Assembly (NCBI GenBank): GCA_018240565.1
Contig: JAFEFO010000037.1
Span: forward strand, 124,001 to 188,000
DNA: 64,000 bases
Direction: 5' to 3'
From: Pseudomonadota bacterium
Lineage (GTDB): Bacteria; Pseudomonadota; Gammaproteobacteria; Xanthomonadales; Rhodanobacteraceae
Within the stretch, counting starts at the first letter, position 1, and each line of letters begins with the position of its first letter. Positions 29,401-36,157 of this stretch are shown piece after piece. Below the pieces are notes generated by a model. The model did no database searches, was not told where the DNA came from, and worked only from the letters and a program-made list of their open reading frames with translations. A program made the translations under genes and the position numbers.

Positions 29401-29995
29401 AATTGTGCCGAATCATCAGGCCATTGGTCGTACCCAAGGCCAGAACGCCTTCGGATGTCTTGCTGTGATTTACCTCGATGAAGAGGTTTTCAATCGTTAC
29501 GTTGGCTGCATTGTTGACGAAGATCATTCGACCACCGGAAACAGCGGTACTGGCCGTCATCAAATACGCACAACTCGTCGTGGCGCTGGTCGGCGTACCG
29601 CAATTGCGGGCGTCGCCATCGCCGATGAGAGTGATCGACTTGGTGACGTAGACATTGGTACCCGTGTTTCCCGATGCCGTGTTGAACGCATAGCCGCCAA
29701 CGCCGACATGCACCGTATCCCCCGCCGCCGCCTTGTTGATCGCGGCCTGGATGGTCTTGCAAGCAGTGCCCGCACTGGCGCAATCGTTGGCATCGAGGCC
29801 CGTTGGCGATGCATACCAGTCCGCCGCCATCGCCGGCGCCGCCAGAAGCGCGAATATCCCCGCCAGCGAGATGGCCGCAAACCTTGCGGATCGTCGTGCC
29901 GGCGCGCGAGCTTCTGCCTGTGGCTGCCGTCCGGACCGAAACCGCGAAGTACCGGTCGATACGATGGCGCCCAGCGAATGGCGAAATGCGTGCAT
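20480..29995 (-). CDS. Giant secreted multidomain beta-helix protein (about 3171 residues)
   Basis: A very large exported protein. A long basic leader of about 59 residues ends in AGIFALLAAPAMAA-DWYASP. Domain order by approximate residue: first beta-helix 60-520; YDG/MBG repeats 530-770; second, longer beta-helix 775-1580 with the NNWWGC element; MBG repeats 1700-1920; three Ig-like repeats of about 150 residues 1925-2380; two units with NGDGTLSGSFGP 2390-2680; MBG repeats 2690-2905; a DUF11-like domain (YTIVVLNTGTGTASGLAIDDVLP) 2910-3030; FRDGFE near 3040; and a unique 130-residue tail. ATG 29995 has an AGGGAG site; another ATG at 30184 with AAGGGGG is possible. Likely a surface adhesin or matrix protein. 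Confidence 0.85.
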   Translation of the reverse strand: MHAFRHSLGAIVSTGTSRFRSGRQPQAEARAPARRSARFAAISLAGIFALLAAPAMAADWYASPTGLDANDCASAGTACKTIQAAINKAAAGDTVHVGVGGYAFNTASGNTGTNVYVTKSITLIGDGDARNCGTPTSATTSCAYLMTASTAVSGGRMIFVNNAANVTIENLFIEVNHSKTSEGVLALGTTNGLMIRHNYLNVISGGTSLKFNAISINPQSSGDRSSPTSAASPTYSQLSSVIENVIYATTSTTGARALLIELGGTTVTGNVISGGSTNDARVRWSSAGSVLIQNNSFGGRGLNVVEPNVGVTVRGNNFSSLATAVDNATSDASDYYQLRFDNATNAVVDGNTFSGFARYYRAVYVERSPGIQFTGNTFTPKNTGTIYDSIAVLVENKSANSNSPASAPTILGATFLRNTFNGSGVANKGYAVGLLNSNDPSGNTATFGAINFGSADPADANNFDGNLQWYVYLGDLRCNTGTSPMCPTANNMLYRNYGAYGGNPGTTTQAWPFRGDVTAFNNRFAGKFVADMTPAEYTAIAGKIYDKVDNAALGKVNYESFTPITTGTIVFSPSTFAYDGNAHAITATLQDDNTATCVVTPATVTAVGPNSVSATCTNAFYNVTGPGTITVTKGAGTAQLAQTSFTYTAADITLQPSMAQESSASCSANPATVLNAGHYTIHVTCTGTNYDAAGDIGVDVAKAASHIVLNPASFTYDNTDHMLQAQLADEPGTSCAGATPASVRTVGSYAVQVPACAGTNYTAPAANLTATVSGSTVVHVVETNQYYGSVADALADPQTLAGMTVEVAPGTYSGAIVLTKGVKLVASAGYTPSVSKAHPMAGPANPNPPVVIDGGNAAADGVTVANGVQGASISGFEIRNFTRHCVAAYNSNDGLSVTENVVHNCGGRGITVSGIAATGVSDVTIDSNEVYAFGDRGIVVWDGQKFDITITNNHVHNETGTGCCGIELQDGAAAGAVVTGNLVENTSDSGMAFIQLTSGSPSHRANEISGNTVTNTGRFGIEIKIPNGTGADTGDGAIVVENNTISTNTAAANPRDRAGIAVIRRSFGSYPAFQVDATNGVVVRNNQISGFHNANAGYEAYGLVVEGTAMSVSGNTLSGNDVGLQVQQANPNGLPPGDANQDAQTLWFNRGNAPLTCIDLGSNTYNAGTPNALDQRFQALPPGASMTGGDVTNQRTGQTYCSITAAVAAAQDNDTIVVAPVIHAENAIVTRPVHIIGAGQGQTTLVPAMYNPDCGGAPAGSQGSLCNDGTASIVMLVKASNVEISDLTVDGINPNLAGHMADIAARDGIMSGTDATYTGFKVHDTTVKNIWLRGIYSPSTNGTFEFRNNTVDNVKSDPSSIGIFSFYGGGIIDGNHVSNANDAIASNWSHGTTFSNNVVTQSGSGIHTDNSHGAGGTTNDLIENNQVSCGSVPGGYGIFVFANYADVTVQDNRVGSCEVGLGAFSGRTDDNTPIFIAHFLRNTVDGAGAVKYAPGDSTLGAYLSTTSFSYGEHDNAVELTGNTIKGFDVGVETERGGGKSLTTTANVNRLGGNTVGWQDTGDAVTASNGASNFTNNWWGCDDSPDTGVGCATASGTGTINPWLVLSLPASPINIAKNASVGIAADLTRNSAGASVVGASALFPDATTQVTFGATNGASVTSPQNTVSGVATTTFSGLASGQSTVTATFENAHPTVVVQITPATITLDAGTLNQTYGSTQAVTATTVPVNLSYSVTYDGSTTPPTNAGSYAVVATVTDNCCEGTASGTLVIARATTTVAFTPASVVYDGTTHAVTAHLTDEPATSCTVSGSPIGPNAGSYLVGAAACTGVNYAAQASNRLIAITPATATLSLSHLVQPYDGSPKSVLVTTNPTGVGYSVSYVGTGSTSYGPSTQAPVQVGTYTATATVTDPNYTGTPVSASLQIVSGNGDIALVVNGPVDPVHVGDTAEFAATMLANPALHQGEKFAYQLVLSKSAGNTPLAVSDIAKMEVFYGGNWVDVTTIIGGPLPLVPDGSGNLVYTFPDGIPGYTNGFPILDPSWTWNVRFTFATKGTYTTGWTLEDGTTHAAINPPVTGSAAVVVLDALPPTDIHLVLGGPAENVQANTPAEYTGTMLADPSLHTGEYFFVRLTVAKAGGTHALTAADLSAVEIYYQGSWQALPPGSFQPDGSGNLVYDFPQPADPNGFQIQDPQWTWNFRVTYADTGVYTATANVIHAADAAQPSPQVFASAAISTTVIAQVIPPPTMNLVLLGPVQAVLAHTPAEYTGTIVADPSQVTGRTFFVRVRLSKNAGADAMTAADLEKMELYQGGGWQDETAVIQPLLVADGNDLVYYFPQPNAAFSIDQSVWSWHFRFTYADAGVYSASADVIDSTDAPLLGAASLAHAGIDTTVVAPSLSLGGQSVGAVTDASTPLYTITSATTHLSGPALGENVLANIVVTRGGGATAGDVDLDYFALTQESPSCTATTTPANGFWCPLLLVDNGDGTLSGSFGPPTTGFPLTDGVTSYFRSLYHRGGQFTVAVSLDGISTGTGYASAMQTIDVAQLTINASGPANANTGATVDSSSTLTNSGTAAISTSAPAPDNENAIGQFTIASSAGALATSDLALSYLNPATSTYDTIALTANGDGTLSGSFGPSGGFPVAAGYNATSLFRTVFARAGNYTVTTRILGASSNTVYALATQAVAVGSSASTIAIDPASLSQTYNGGTHPVIVNTTPAGLSYTVTYDGSATPPTNAGDYTVVATITQSGYSGSDTQTLHVAKAVGTVTFGATAFTFDGTAHSTTAVIAQESGNTSACVLTPTGDYPRLHAGSTSISAACDGTNYTASASTALVVSPLPVTLSLSGLGSFVYDGVDHAATATVGGTVTGYPATLTITYNGGLTQPNAVGVYNVLATLDPGDYTASPASGTIQITAVPTPNIVLSMSDGRDYAQYGKKLVYTIVVLNTGTGTASGLAIDDVLPVTLTAATWKCASLSNGATCGAATGSGDVHDSATLPASGVLIYTLTATVNDDPSLTTDVIVNTVTAGSASASDTTQAVIFRDGFETGGDGAQETGFAQSALTQLDDVSSTQSLTPSASSVQGIPQPWLRGVDASGRTLFRVDVLHVGTLDLMRLSVSDDSGNLVPGDWQPMAQFSLGLSGSAGKYQMRAGGQQRLQLALPGWASLPIMVYSVH
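22860..24215 (-). repeat. Three tandem Ig-like domain repeats in the giant protein
   Basis: Three consecutive units of about 150 codons begin LVVNGPVDPVHVGDTAEF, LVLGGPAENVQANTPAEYTG and LVLLGPVQAVLAHTPAEYTG. Each carries an LSK/LTVAK strand, a KMEVFYGGNW-type segment and a W-x-W-N/H-x-R-F-T strand. They are more divergent than the 68-residue repeats in the neighbouring protein, so this is an old duplication. Confidence 0.8.
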
Positions 29996-30444
29996 GGCAA
30001 ACTCCCTGTCCGTAGAAGCGGTGTGCGACGACACCGTGGAAAAACCGTCGCCCGTGGAAGCGGGCATGGGCCGCATGCGCGACCGATTGATGAATGCGCG
30101 TTGGAAGGCGCCCTCGGGCGCCGAAGTGCCACTTGCGGCATGCGACCGTGCCGCAGGGCAGCAAGACCTGACAAAACCGACCATTGTCCCTACCCCCTTG
30201 ATCGCTTCCCGAGAGCCGCGTGGCTGGCCGTAACGTGCCTGGCGACACTGCCCGGATGCCAGAGATCCACCCCGCAACGGATATTTCTCGCAAGCCGCAT
30301 GCCGCCAAACCGGCCCGACCATACCAGCGCTTTCTAGTCTGGACAATAGGAAATTTTCACCCTTCGCGGCGCACGTTCCGGCAACATGGCGCCGCCGCCG
30401 GGCTTGCCCTACACTGCAAAATCCTGTTCCAGCTTGCATTTGCC
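29996..30444. other. Long intergenic region and giant-protein leader
   Basis: About 450 bp without a confident gene. The minus-strand frame of the giant protein stays open through it, and an ATG at 30184 has a strong AAGGGGG site, which would add 63 residues before the signal-like segment. A candidate promoter lies at 30318-30346. I looked for known riboswitch cores and recognised none. Confidence 0.5.
30318..30346 (-). promoter_or_regulatory. Candidate sigma-70 promoter for the giant beta-helix gene
   Basis: On the minus strand TTGTCC is followed after 17 bp by TATGGT, each matching four of six consensus bases. Transcription from here would give a leader of about 315 nt before the ATG at 29995, or about 130 nt before the alternative ATG at 30184. 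Confidence 0.4.
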
Positions 30445-31260
30445 ATGCCATTTTTTTCAATGCGCGCCCAACCGGTCGCCTTGTCGGTCGCCTTGCTGGT
30501 GCTGGCCGGATGCAGTCACCCGTCGGCCGATCCGTCCACCTTCGGGGTGTCCGCAGCGACCACGGATGCGGGCAAGGGCGCGGGATTTGCGTGGTCGATT
30601 TCGTATCCTGCGCTGCTTCCGCAATGGCAGGTGCTGGATCACGCCATCCACGATTTCGCGGCGGCGCAAAAGAAGCAATTCCTGCAGGCGAGTACCGCCC
30701 AGGATCGCGTGAAGGGCGCCGACTATTCGCTGGACCTGACCTTCGTCGTCGCCCGCCACACCGCGGATTTCGTCAGCGTGCTCGGCTCCGGCGATGAATT
30801 CACCGGGGGTGCCCACGGCATGCCGCTGACGGCCAGTTTCAATCTGGACCTGAGCGCGAACAAGTTGGTGGTGCTTGGCGACTTGTTCGCCGATCCAGGT
30901 GCCGCGCTCAAGGCGATTTCCGATGAATGCCGGCGCCAGCTCGAAGGGCGTAATGAAGCAAAAATGCGCGACGATGGTCGCACGATAACAGACGAAGACG
31001 ATAAATCCATGCGTACCTGGGTGGAAAAAGGCACGACGCCAACACCGGCGAATTTCGGCGTCTTCCTGGTCGACGGCCTGGACGCGAAAGCCATCGGCCT
31101 GGCCATCCTCTTTCCACCGTATCAGGTAGGCCCGTACTCGGATGGCCCGCAGCAGGTGGAGGTCCCGGCCAAGGTGTTCTACGACCAGCTCAAGCCCGAA
31201 TACAAGGATGCGTTCGCCATCGACACTGAAGCGGCAAAACTCGCGCCGGGCGTGCGTTGA
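30445..31260 (+). CDS. DUF3298-type lipoprotein
   Basis: A 271-residue lipoprotein with the lipobox LVLAGC after a short signal. The N-terminal half resembles DUF4163 (AGFAWSISYPALLPQWQVLDH) and the C-terminal half DUF3298, with the family's PYQVGPYSDGPQQVEVPAKVF segment. Relatives include the anti-sigma RsiV and cell-envelope proteins, some of which bind lysozyme or peptidoglycan; the role here is unknown. The start could be ATG 30445 or ATG 30460; neither has a clear Shine-Dalgarno site. The stop overlaps a TTG start of the DUF456 gene. Confidence 0.82.
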   Translation: MPFFSMRAQPVALSVALLVLAGCSHPSADPSTFGVSAATTDAGKGAGFAWSISYPALLPQWQVLDHAIHDFAAAQKKQFLQASTAQDRVKGADYSLDLTFVVARHTADFVSVLGSGDEFTGGAHGMPLTASFNLDLSANKLVVLGDLFADPGAALKAISDECRRQLEGRNEAKMRDDGRTITDEDDKSMRTWVEKGTTPTPANFGVFLVDGLDAKAIGLAILFPPYQVGPYSDGPQQVEVPAKVFYDQLKPEYKDAFAIDTEAAKLAPGVR

Positions 31261-31754
31261 ACGCGATCTGGCTGCAAACGCTGTATTTCGTCATCGCCGC
31301 CGCACTGATCCTCGTCGGCATGGCCGGTGCGGTCGTGCCGGTCCTGCCGGGCGTGCCCCTGGTCTTTGGCGGCATGTTGCTGGCGGCCTGGGCCGATCAT
31401 TTCCAGCATATCGGCGCCTTCACTTTGACCTTGCTCGGCGTACTTGCGGCGCTCGCCCTGCTGGTGGATTTCGTCGCCGGCCTGCTTGGCGCCAAGCGCG
31501 TGGGCGCGAGCACCCGCGCGCTGTGGGGCGCGAGCATCGGTGCGATCATCGGCATCTTCTTCGGCGTGCCCGGCCTGCTGCTCGGGCCATTCCTGGGCGC
31601 CGTGGCCGGTGAACTGTCCGCCGGCGGCAAACTGCATCACGCCACGCGCGTTGGCATCGGCACCTGGATCGGCCTGCTGTTCGGCACGCTCGCCAAACTC
31701 GCCTTGTGCTTCACCATGCTGGGCGTGTTCGCGTTGGCATTCCTGCTCAATTAG
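31257..31754 (+). CDS. DUF456 integral membrane protein
   Basis: A 165-residue membrane protein of the DUF456 family. It is nearly all hydrophobic with the glycine-rich signature VVPVLPGVPLVFGGMLLAAW and GIFFGVPGLLLGPFLGAVAGEL. The best start is a TTG overlapping the previous TGA (TTGA), which gives full family length and couples the two genes. Molecular function unknown. Its last 8 bp overlap the end of the convergent copper-protein gene. Confidence 0.85.
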   Translation: MNAIWLQTLYFVIAAALILVGMAGAVVPVLPGVPLVFGGMLLAAWADHFQHIGAFTLTLLGVLAALALLVDFVAGLLGAKRVGASTRALWGASIGAIIGIFFGVPGLLLGPFLGAVAGELSAGGKLHHATRVGIGTWIGLLFGTLAKLALCFTMLGVFALAFLLN

Positions 31755-32127
31755 GCGTCGACTCGAAACCATCCACGAACACGCGATCGATCACCACGAT
31801 CGCGCCACGCATGCCGCCGCTCAGATCGCCATGTGCCTCGCAGAAATAACCGAAGTCGCCCAGGTGCTTGAATTGCACCGGCACGCTCCAGGATTCCGCG
31901 CTCGGCGCATTCTTGGTGGTGCAATTGATCGCGCAGATGAAACTGTTGTTGTCGGCGTGCACGTTGTGCGTGCCGCCGGCATTGCTGAAGACCACGGTGT
32001 CGTTCTGGTAGATCACCAGCGACACCGGCGTGAAGGTCATGTCCGGGTTCGCGGTGACGTTGAACGTGCGCGCCTGCGCGACGCCGGCCGCGCAGGCGAA
32101 CAGCGCGATCCATGCCCCGCGCTTCAC
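31747..32127 (-). CDS. Exported cupredoxin (blue copper protein) with C-terminal FVDGFE motif
   Basis: A 126-residue periplasmic or extracellular protein with a signal peptide ending AGVAQA-RTFNV. The plastocyanin-like fold shows the complete type 1 copper set: His in GTHNVHAD, then Cys, His and Met in YFCEAHGDLSGGMRG. It ends in VFVDGFESTPN, the same short element found in neighbouring secreted proteins. The start is a GTG overlapping the TGA of the DUF1501 gene, so DUF1800-DUF1501-cupredoxin form one operon. It may pass electrons or copper to the partner, by inference. Confidence 0.88.
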   Translation of the reverse strand: MKRGAWIALFACAAGVAQARTFNVTANPDMTFTPVSLVIYQNDTVVFSNAGGTHNVHADNNSFICAINCTTKNAPSAESWSVPVQFKHLGDFGYFCEAHGDLSGGMRGAIVVIDRVFVDGFESTPN

Positions 32128-33548
32128 GTCATGAACCCGAGGTCCGCGCTGGCGAAGCGACCGAGATTGGGCAAGATGTCGGCGATGCCGCCGGCACCCG
32201 TGTCCGGCACGCCCAGCCAGCGTGCGAGCGTGGCGGCGTACTGGTCGACGGCAATCGTTGGGATGATCTGGCCCCAGCCGGTGTCGTCGGGATTGCCGTT
32301 CGGCGCCAGCGAAGGCAACGTGCCGTAAAAACGGCCACCCTGCACTGAGCCGCCGAGTACGAAATGATGCCCGCCCCAGCCGTGATCGGTGCCGCTGGCA
32401 TTGGCGGCCAGCGAACGGCCGAAATCCGAGGCGGTGAAGCTGGTGACGGCGTTGGCGACACCCATCTGCACGGTAGCGTCGTAGAACGCCTTTATCGCCT
32501 GCGACAGTTCGGCAAGGTTGCCGTTCTGGTCGTCGAGCTGGTTGGTGTGGGTGTCGTAGTTGCCGGTGGAGACGAAGAAGATCTGGCGATTCATGCCCAA
32601 TGCACCGCGCGCGCTGATCAGCCGCGCCACCATCTGCAGTTGCCCACCCAAGTCGCTGTCGGGAAACGGCGTGGTCCAGCTTGGCGCGTTGGCGCCAAGC
32701 GCGGTATCGAGCAGCTGATAGTTGGCGATGGAATGCGACGTGGCGCCGGCGTAGGCGCGCTCGAGTGCATTGACTTGCGCGCCCGGCGCGATCAGCGCGT
32801 CGTACGCGGCCTGGTTGAGCGCCTGAGTCGCGGCGCCGTAGTCCGAACACGATCCGGCGATCCAGCATTCGTCGCCGTTGTCCTGGTAGCTCATGCGGCC
32901 CACGCCGCGCGGATCCATGCCGTAAGGCGTGACCACCGCGCCACGTTGGAACGCGTTGTTGCCCGACAAGGTGATGTTCATCGGCACCTGGCCGCTATTG
33001 GTCGTGTGCAGCAAATCGGCCACGCGCCCGCCCCAGCCCAGCGCATTGGCATCGTCCGGCCGCGAGGTCTGCCATTGCGCTTGCTGGTCGACATGCGAGA
33101 ACAGCTGCGGCGGACTGGGTACCGTTCCGGCGTGGTATTGCGCCGATGTGATCGGATACAGCAGGCTGCCGACATTGGCAACGATGCCCGCCCGGCCAGC
33201 GTTGAACAACGCCGCCATTTCCGGCATGGATGCATGCAGCGCATAGTTGGTGGGACCCGCATCCAGCGGCGTGAGTGGATTGAGGTTGGCGGTTTGCGCC
33301 AGCGCGCCGCGCGATGCCAGGTAATCGGTGCGCGCCTGCCCGCTCACCGGCACGACGGTGTTGAAGCTGTCGTTGCCGCCGAACAGGAACACGCACACCA
33401 GCGCCTTGTAACCGGCCAGCGCCGAGGCGCGCTGCGCGCCGAGCGATGCCGCCATCAGGCGCAGGCTGCCGGCCGCCGAATACAGGCTGACGCCACCCAG
33501 GGCGGCGGCGATGGAGCGGCGCAGGAATTGACGGCGATTCACGTGCAT
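32124..33548 (-). CDS. DUF1501 Tat-exported protein (second copy)
   Basis: A 474-residue DUF1501 protein with a twin-arginine signal (NRRQFLRRSIAAALGG) and the family blocks CVFLFGGNDSFN, VSTGNYDTHTNQ and GTDHGWGGHH. It lacks the C-terminal FxDGFE element that the first copy has and ends FASADLGFMT. Instead, the co-operonic cupredoxin just downstream carries the element, as if the tag moved to a partner. It is 7 bp behind the DUF1800 gene. Overall identity with the first copy looks modest, so the duplication is old or one copy was acquired. Confidence 0.9.
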   Translation of the reverse strand: MHVNRRQFLRRSIAAALGGVSLYSAAGSLRLMAASLGAQRASALAGYKALVCVFLFGGNDSFNTVVPVSGQARTDYLASRGALAQTANLNPLTPLDAGPTNYALHASMPEMAALFNAGRAGIVANVGSLLYPITSAQYHAGTVPSPPQLFSHVDQQAQWQTSRPDDANALGWGGRVADLLHTTNSGQVPMNITLSGNNAFQRGAVVTPYGMDPRGVGRMSYQDNGDECWIAGSCSDYGAATQALNQAAYDALIAPGAQVNALERAYAGATSHSIANYQLLDTALGANAPSWTTPFPDSDLGGQLQMVARLISARGALGMNRQIFFVSTGNYDTHTNQLDDQNGNLAELSQAIKAFYDATVQMGVANAVTSFTASDFGRSLAANASGTDHGWGGHHFVLGGSVQGGRFYGTLPSLAPNGNPDDTGWGQIIPTIAVDQYAATLARWLGVPDTGAGGIADILPNLGRFASADLGFMT

Positions 33549-33555
33549 GGCGGCC

Positions 33556-35370
33556 TCACTTTTGCACCGAGTACTCGGGCGAATTCATGATCAGGTACAG
33601 CACGTTCTGCACGCGGTCCAGACCCATCGAACTGCCATTGGCCGCGTTCATGCGCGTGAGCAGGACCTGGCGCATGAACGGCGACATCTGCCCGGACAGG
33701 AACAACAGGTTGTACTTGTCCAGCAGTGCGCCCGGGTTGCTCGCGGCAAGCGTGGCATCGGCGCTGTAATTCATCAGCAGCGGATAGTCGCCGGGATCGA
33801 TCCAGCAACGGCTGCCATCGCCGTAGCGGCAGAACACCTGGTGATACAGATAGTTCGGGATGTCCACGATGTGCGAATCGTCCAGGATCTGGAACTCCGG
33901 CGCGCGCAGGCCCAGGGCCTGCACTTCGCCCGACGGTTGGTAGTCTGGCGTGAAGAAATTGAACACGCTCGGCGCGCGCAACGGCGCCTGCCCGAACCAG
34001 TCCTCGAGCGGCGGCCATGGCGACAGGTTGCTGATGCGGCCGTTGCCGGAAACCCCGAGCATGGCGCGCCACAGGTGCGTGGTCTTGAGCAACGGCTCGC
34101 GCAACTTGCCGAAGGTGTCCGCATGCTGCCACTGGCCGTAGCGCGCTTCGGGGTCGAGCAGGATCGCGCGCACGACCGCGCGCAGGTCGCCGCGCACGCC
34201 GCCATTCTGGCCGTTGAAGGCACCGGCGACGCGGGCGATGTACCCGGGTGACGGATTGCTGGTCACCAGGTTCTGGATCAGGCGCCGCGCGATGAACGGA
34301 CCGACATTGGGATGGTTGAAGATATTGTCCAGCGCCTGCGTCATCTCCGCCTGTGCAGCACCGCCGTGTGCGAGCATGCCGCCGGGCAGCGCGACGTTGT
34401 CGTAGTCGAGCAGCTGCTTGTCGCTGGTGTTGTCGTGGAATGCCTCGACCGGCTGCATCGGCTGCATCCACGGCGGGTCATCGGCATTGCTCGGCCCGCA
34501 CCATTCGTAGGTGTTCGCGTCGCAACAGGTATACGTGCTGGCGCCGCAGCCGGTGTTGTTCCAGATCCAGCCGGTGAATACGGCGGCGAAACCGCGCACC
34601 GTGTTTTGCGAGTAGGTCGGGACCTGCTGGCCCGCGGACAGCACGACGCTGCCATCCGCATTCAACTTCACCAGGCCGATCGAAAACAGCTGCATCACTT
34701 CGCGTGCATAGTTTTCGTCCGGATGCCGGTTGTGCGATGGATCGGCCTTTTCGTTGCCGATCGAGCTCAGGAAGATGCCCATCGCCGGATGCTTGGTCAC
34801 GTCTTCGAGCAGGGTGCGATAGTTGCCGAAGGCATCGCGCGTCAGGGTGTCGTAGAAACCGCCCAGCGCCCACGGCTCGTAGGCAAGCGTGCCGTTGACA
34901 TTCGACACCACGAAAATCTGGCTCAGCGCCCAGGCGACCCGTTGGCGCAAGGCATCGGTCGGCACCTGGTTGCCGCGACTGGGATCAGGCGCGCCGACCG
35001 CATTGATCGCCCACGCCTGCAAGCGCGTGTCGTCGGTGACCGAGTTGCAGTTCGCGTTGCCGCCCGAGCAATTCAGGTTGGCGACCCAGCTCAGGTACGG
35101 AACTTCGCTGGATGCCGGCGCGGCGAATTGTTCGTTGAGCCAGGCCTGGTAGCCCACCGCGCGCAGGTGGGCGATCGAGGCCATGGTCGGTCCGAACGTC
35201 GCCTGCGTCAGGAAGCGCGCCGCGTCCGCATCCGTCGTCGGGCCCGCGTCGACGCCGTCAAAGCCATCGTGGAATCCGGGATCCGGCGCATGACTGGCCG
35301 CTTGCACCAGCGCCTGCGGCACCCAGGCCGCCGCCAGCAATATCAGAACGATCTTGATGATGCGCGCCAT
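33556..35370 (-). CDS. DUF1800 exported protein (second copy)
   Basis: A 604-residue DUF1800 protein with a clear signal peptide (MARIIKIVLILLAAAWVPQALVQAA). Right after it comes PGFHDGFDGVDAG, an N-terminal version of the F-x-D-G-F element. The family core is present: ARFLTQATFGPT and DENYAREVMQLFSIG, then FTGWIW with a cysteine-rich insert (CGASTYTCCDANTYEWC). ATG 35370 has a GGTGGGG site. First gene of the DUF1800-DUF1501-cupredoxin operon. Confidence 0.9.
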   Translation of the reverse strand: MARIIKIVLILLAAAWVPQALVQAASHAPDPGFHDGFDGVDAGPTTDADAARFLTQATFGPTMASIAHLRAVGYQAWLNEQFAAPASSEVPYLSWVANLNCSGGNANCNSVTDDTRLQAWAINAVGAPDPSRGNQVPTDALRQRVAWALSQIFVVSNVNGTLAYEPWALGGFYDTLTRDAFGNYRTLLEDVTKHPAMGIFLSSIGNEKADPSHNRHPDENYAREVMQLFSIGLVKLNADGSVVLSAGQQVPTYSQNTVRGFAAVFTGWIWNNTGCGASTYTCCDANTYEWCGPSNADDPPWMQPMQPVEAFHDNTSDKQLLDYDNVALPGGMLAHGGAAQAEMTQALDNIFNHPNVGPFIARRLIQNLVTSNPSPGYIARVAGAFNGQNGGVRGDLRAVVRAILLDPEARYGQWQHADTFGKLREPLLKTTHLWRAMLGVSGNGRISNLSPWPPLEDWFGQAPLRAPSVFNFFTPDYQPSGEVQALGLRAPEFQILDDSHIVDIPNYLYHQVFCRYGDGSRCWIDPGDYPLLMNYSADATLAASNPGALLDKYNLLFLSGQMSPFMRQVLLTRMNAANGSSMGLDRVQNVLYLIMNSPEYSVQK

Positions 35371-35475
35371 CGTCCACCCCACCTGGCAAATCCCCGCGAC
35401 ACACAATCTAATCGCTGCGGGCTGCGGCAACCATGACACAGGCCACACTTGCAACGGCTGGCGCCAAGGCGCCGC

Positions 35476-36123
35476 TCAACCCGCCGGCAGCACGAAGTAG
35501 AGCACCGCCAGATATTGCAGAACGCTTCCTGCGAGCACGAACAGGTGCCAGATCGCGTGGTGGAAACGCAGACCATGCCAACGATAGAACACGACGCCGG
35601 CGGTGTAGCTCACGCCACCGCCGAACAGCAGCCAAAGTCCTTGCGCCGGCAGTGCGGCGACCAGCGGTTTGAGCGCGATCAATCCGACCCAGCCCATGCC
35701 GACGTACAGCGCGATCATCGCGCGACGGTGGCGTCGCAACGCGGTCAATTCGAAAATCGTGCCGAGCACGGCCAGCGTCCAGACGATGCCGAACAGGCTC
35801 CAGCCCCAGGCGCCGCGCAAGGCGATCAGCACGAACGGCGTGTAGGTGCCGGCAATGAGCGCGAAGATCGCGATGTGGTCGAGCGTGCGCAACACGCGCT
35901 TGGCGTGGGCATCGCGCGCACCGTGATACAACGTGGAGGTGGCATAGACCAGGATCAGCGCACCGCCGTAGACGGCGCAGGCGGCGAGCTCGCGCGTGCC
36001 CGCCGCCGCGATCATCAGTCCCGCGAATCCGGCCAGGCTGAGCAGCAGGCCGAATCCATGGGTAAGACTATTGGCGAGTTCTTCGCCGGCGGAATAGCGA
36101 TGGAGCGTCGATTCGTCGCGCAT
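35476..36123 (-). CDS. Hemolysin III family (YqfA/TrhA-like) membrane protein
   Basis: A 215-residue protein with seven hydrophobic segments, a PAQR/HlyIII-type topology. Signature residues are ANSLTHGFG near the start, STLYHGARDA with the conserved S and H, LDHIAIFALIAGTYTP, and H..WHLFVLAG at the end, which in this superfamily form a metal site. The bacterial role is uncertain (membrane energetics, lipid handling) despite the name. Upstream of the DUF1800 operon on the same strand, with a 105-bp gap. Confidence 0.9.
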   Translation of the reverse strand: MRDESTLHRYSAGEELANSLTHGFGLLLSLAGFAGLMIAAAGTRELAACAVYGGALILVYATSTLYHGARDAHAKRVLRTLDHIAIFALIAGTYTPFVLIALRGAWGWSLFGIVWTLAVLGTIFELTALRRHRRAMIALYVGMGWVGLIALKPLVAALPAQGLWLLFGGGVSYTAGVVFYRWHGLRFHHAIWHLFVLAGSVLQYLAVLYFVLPAG

Positions 36124-36157
36124 GCACCAACCCTAGCGGTTTTTGTGCACCGCGACA

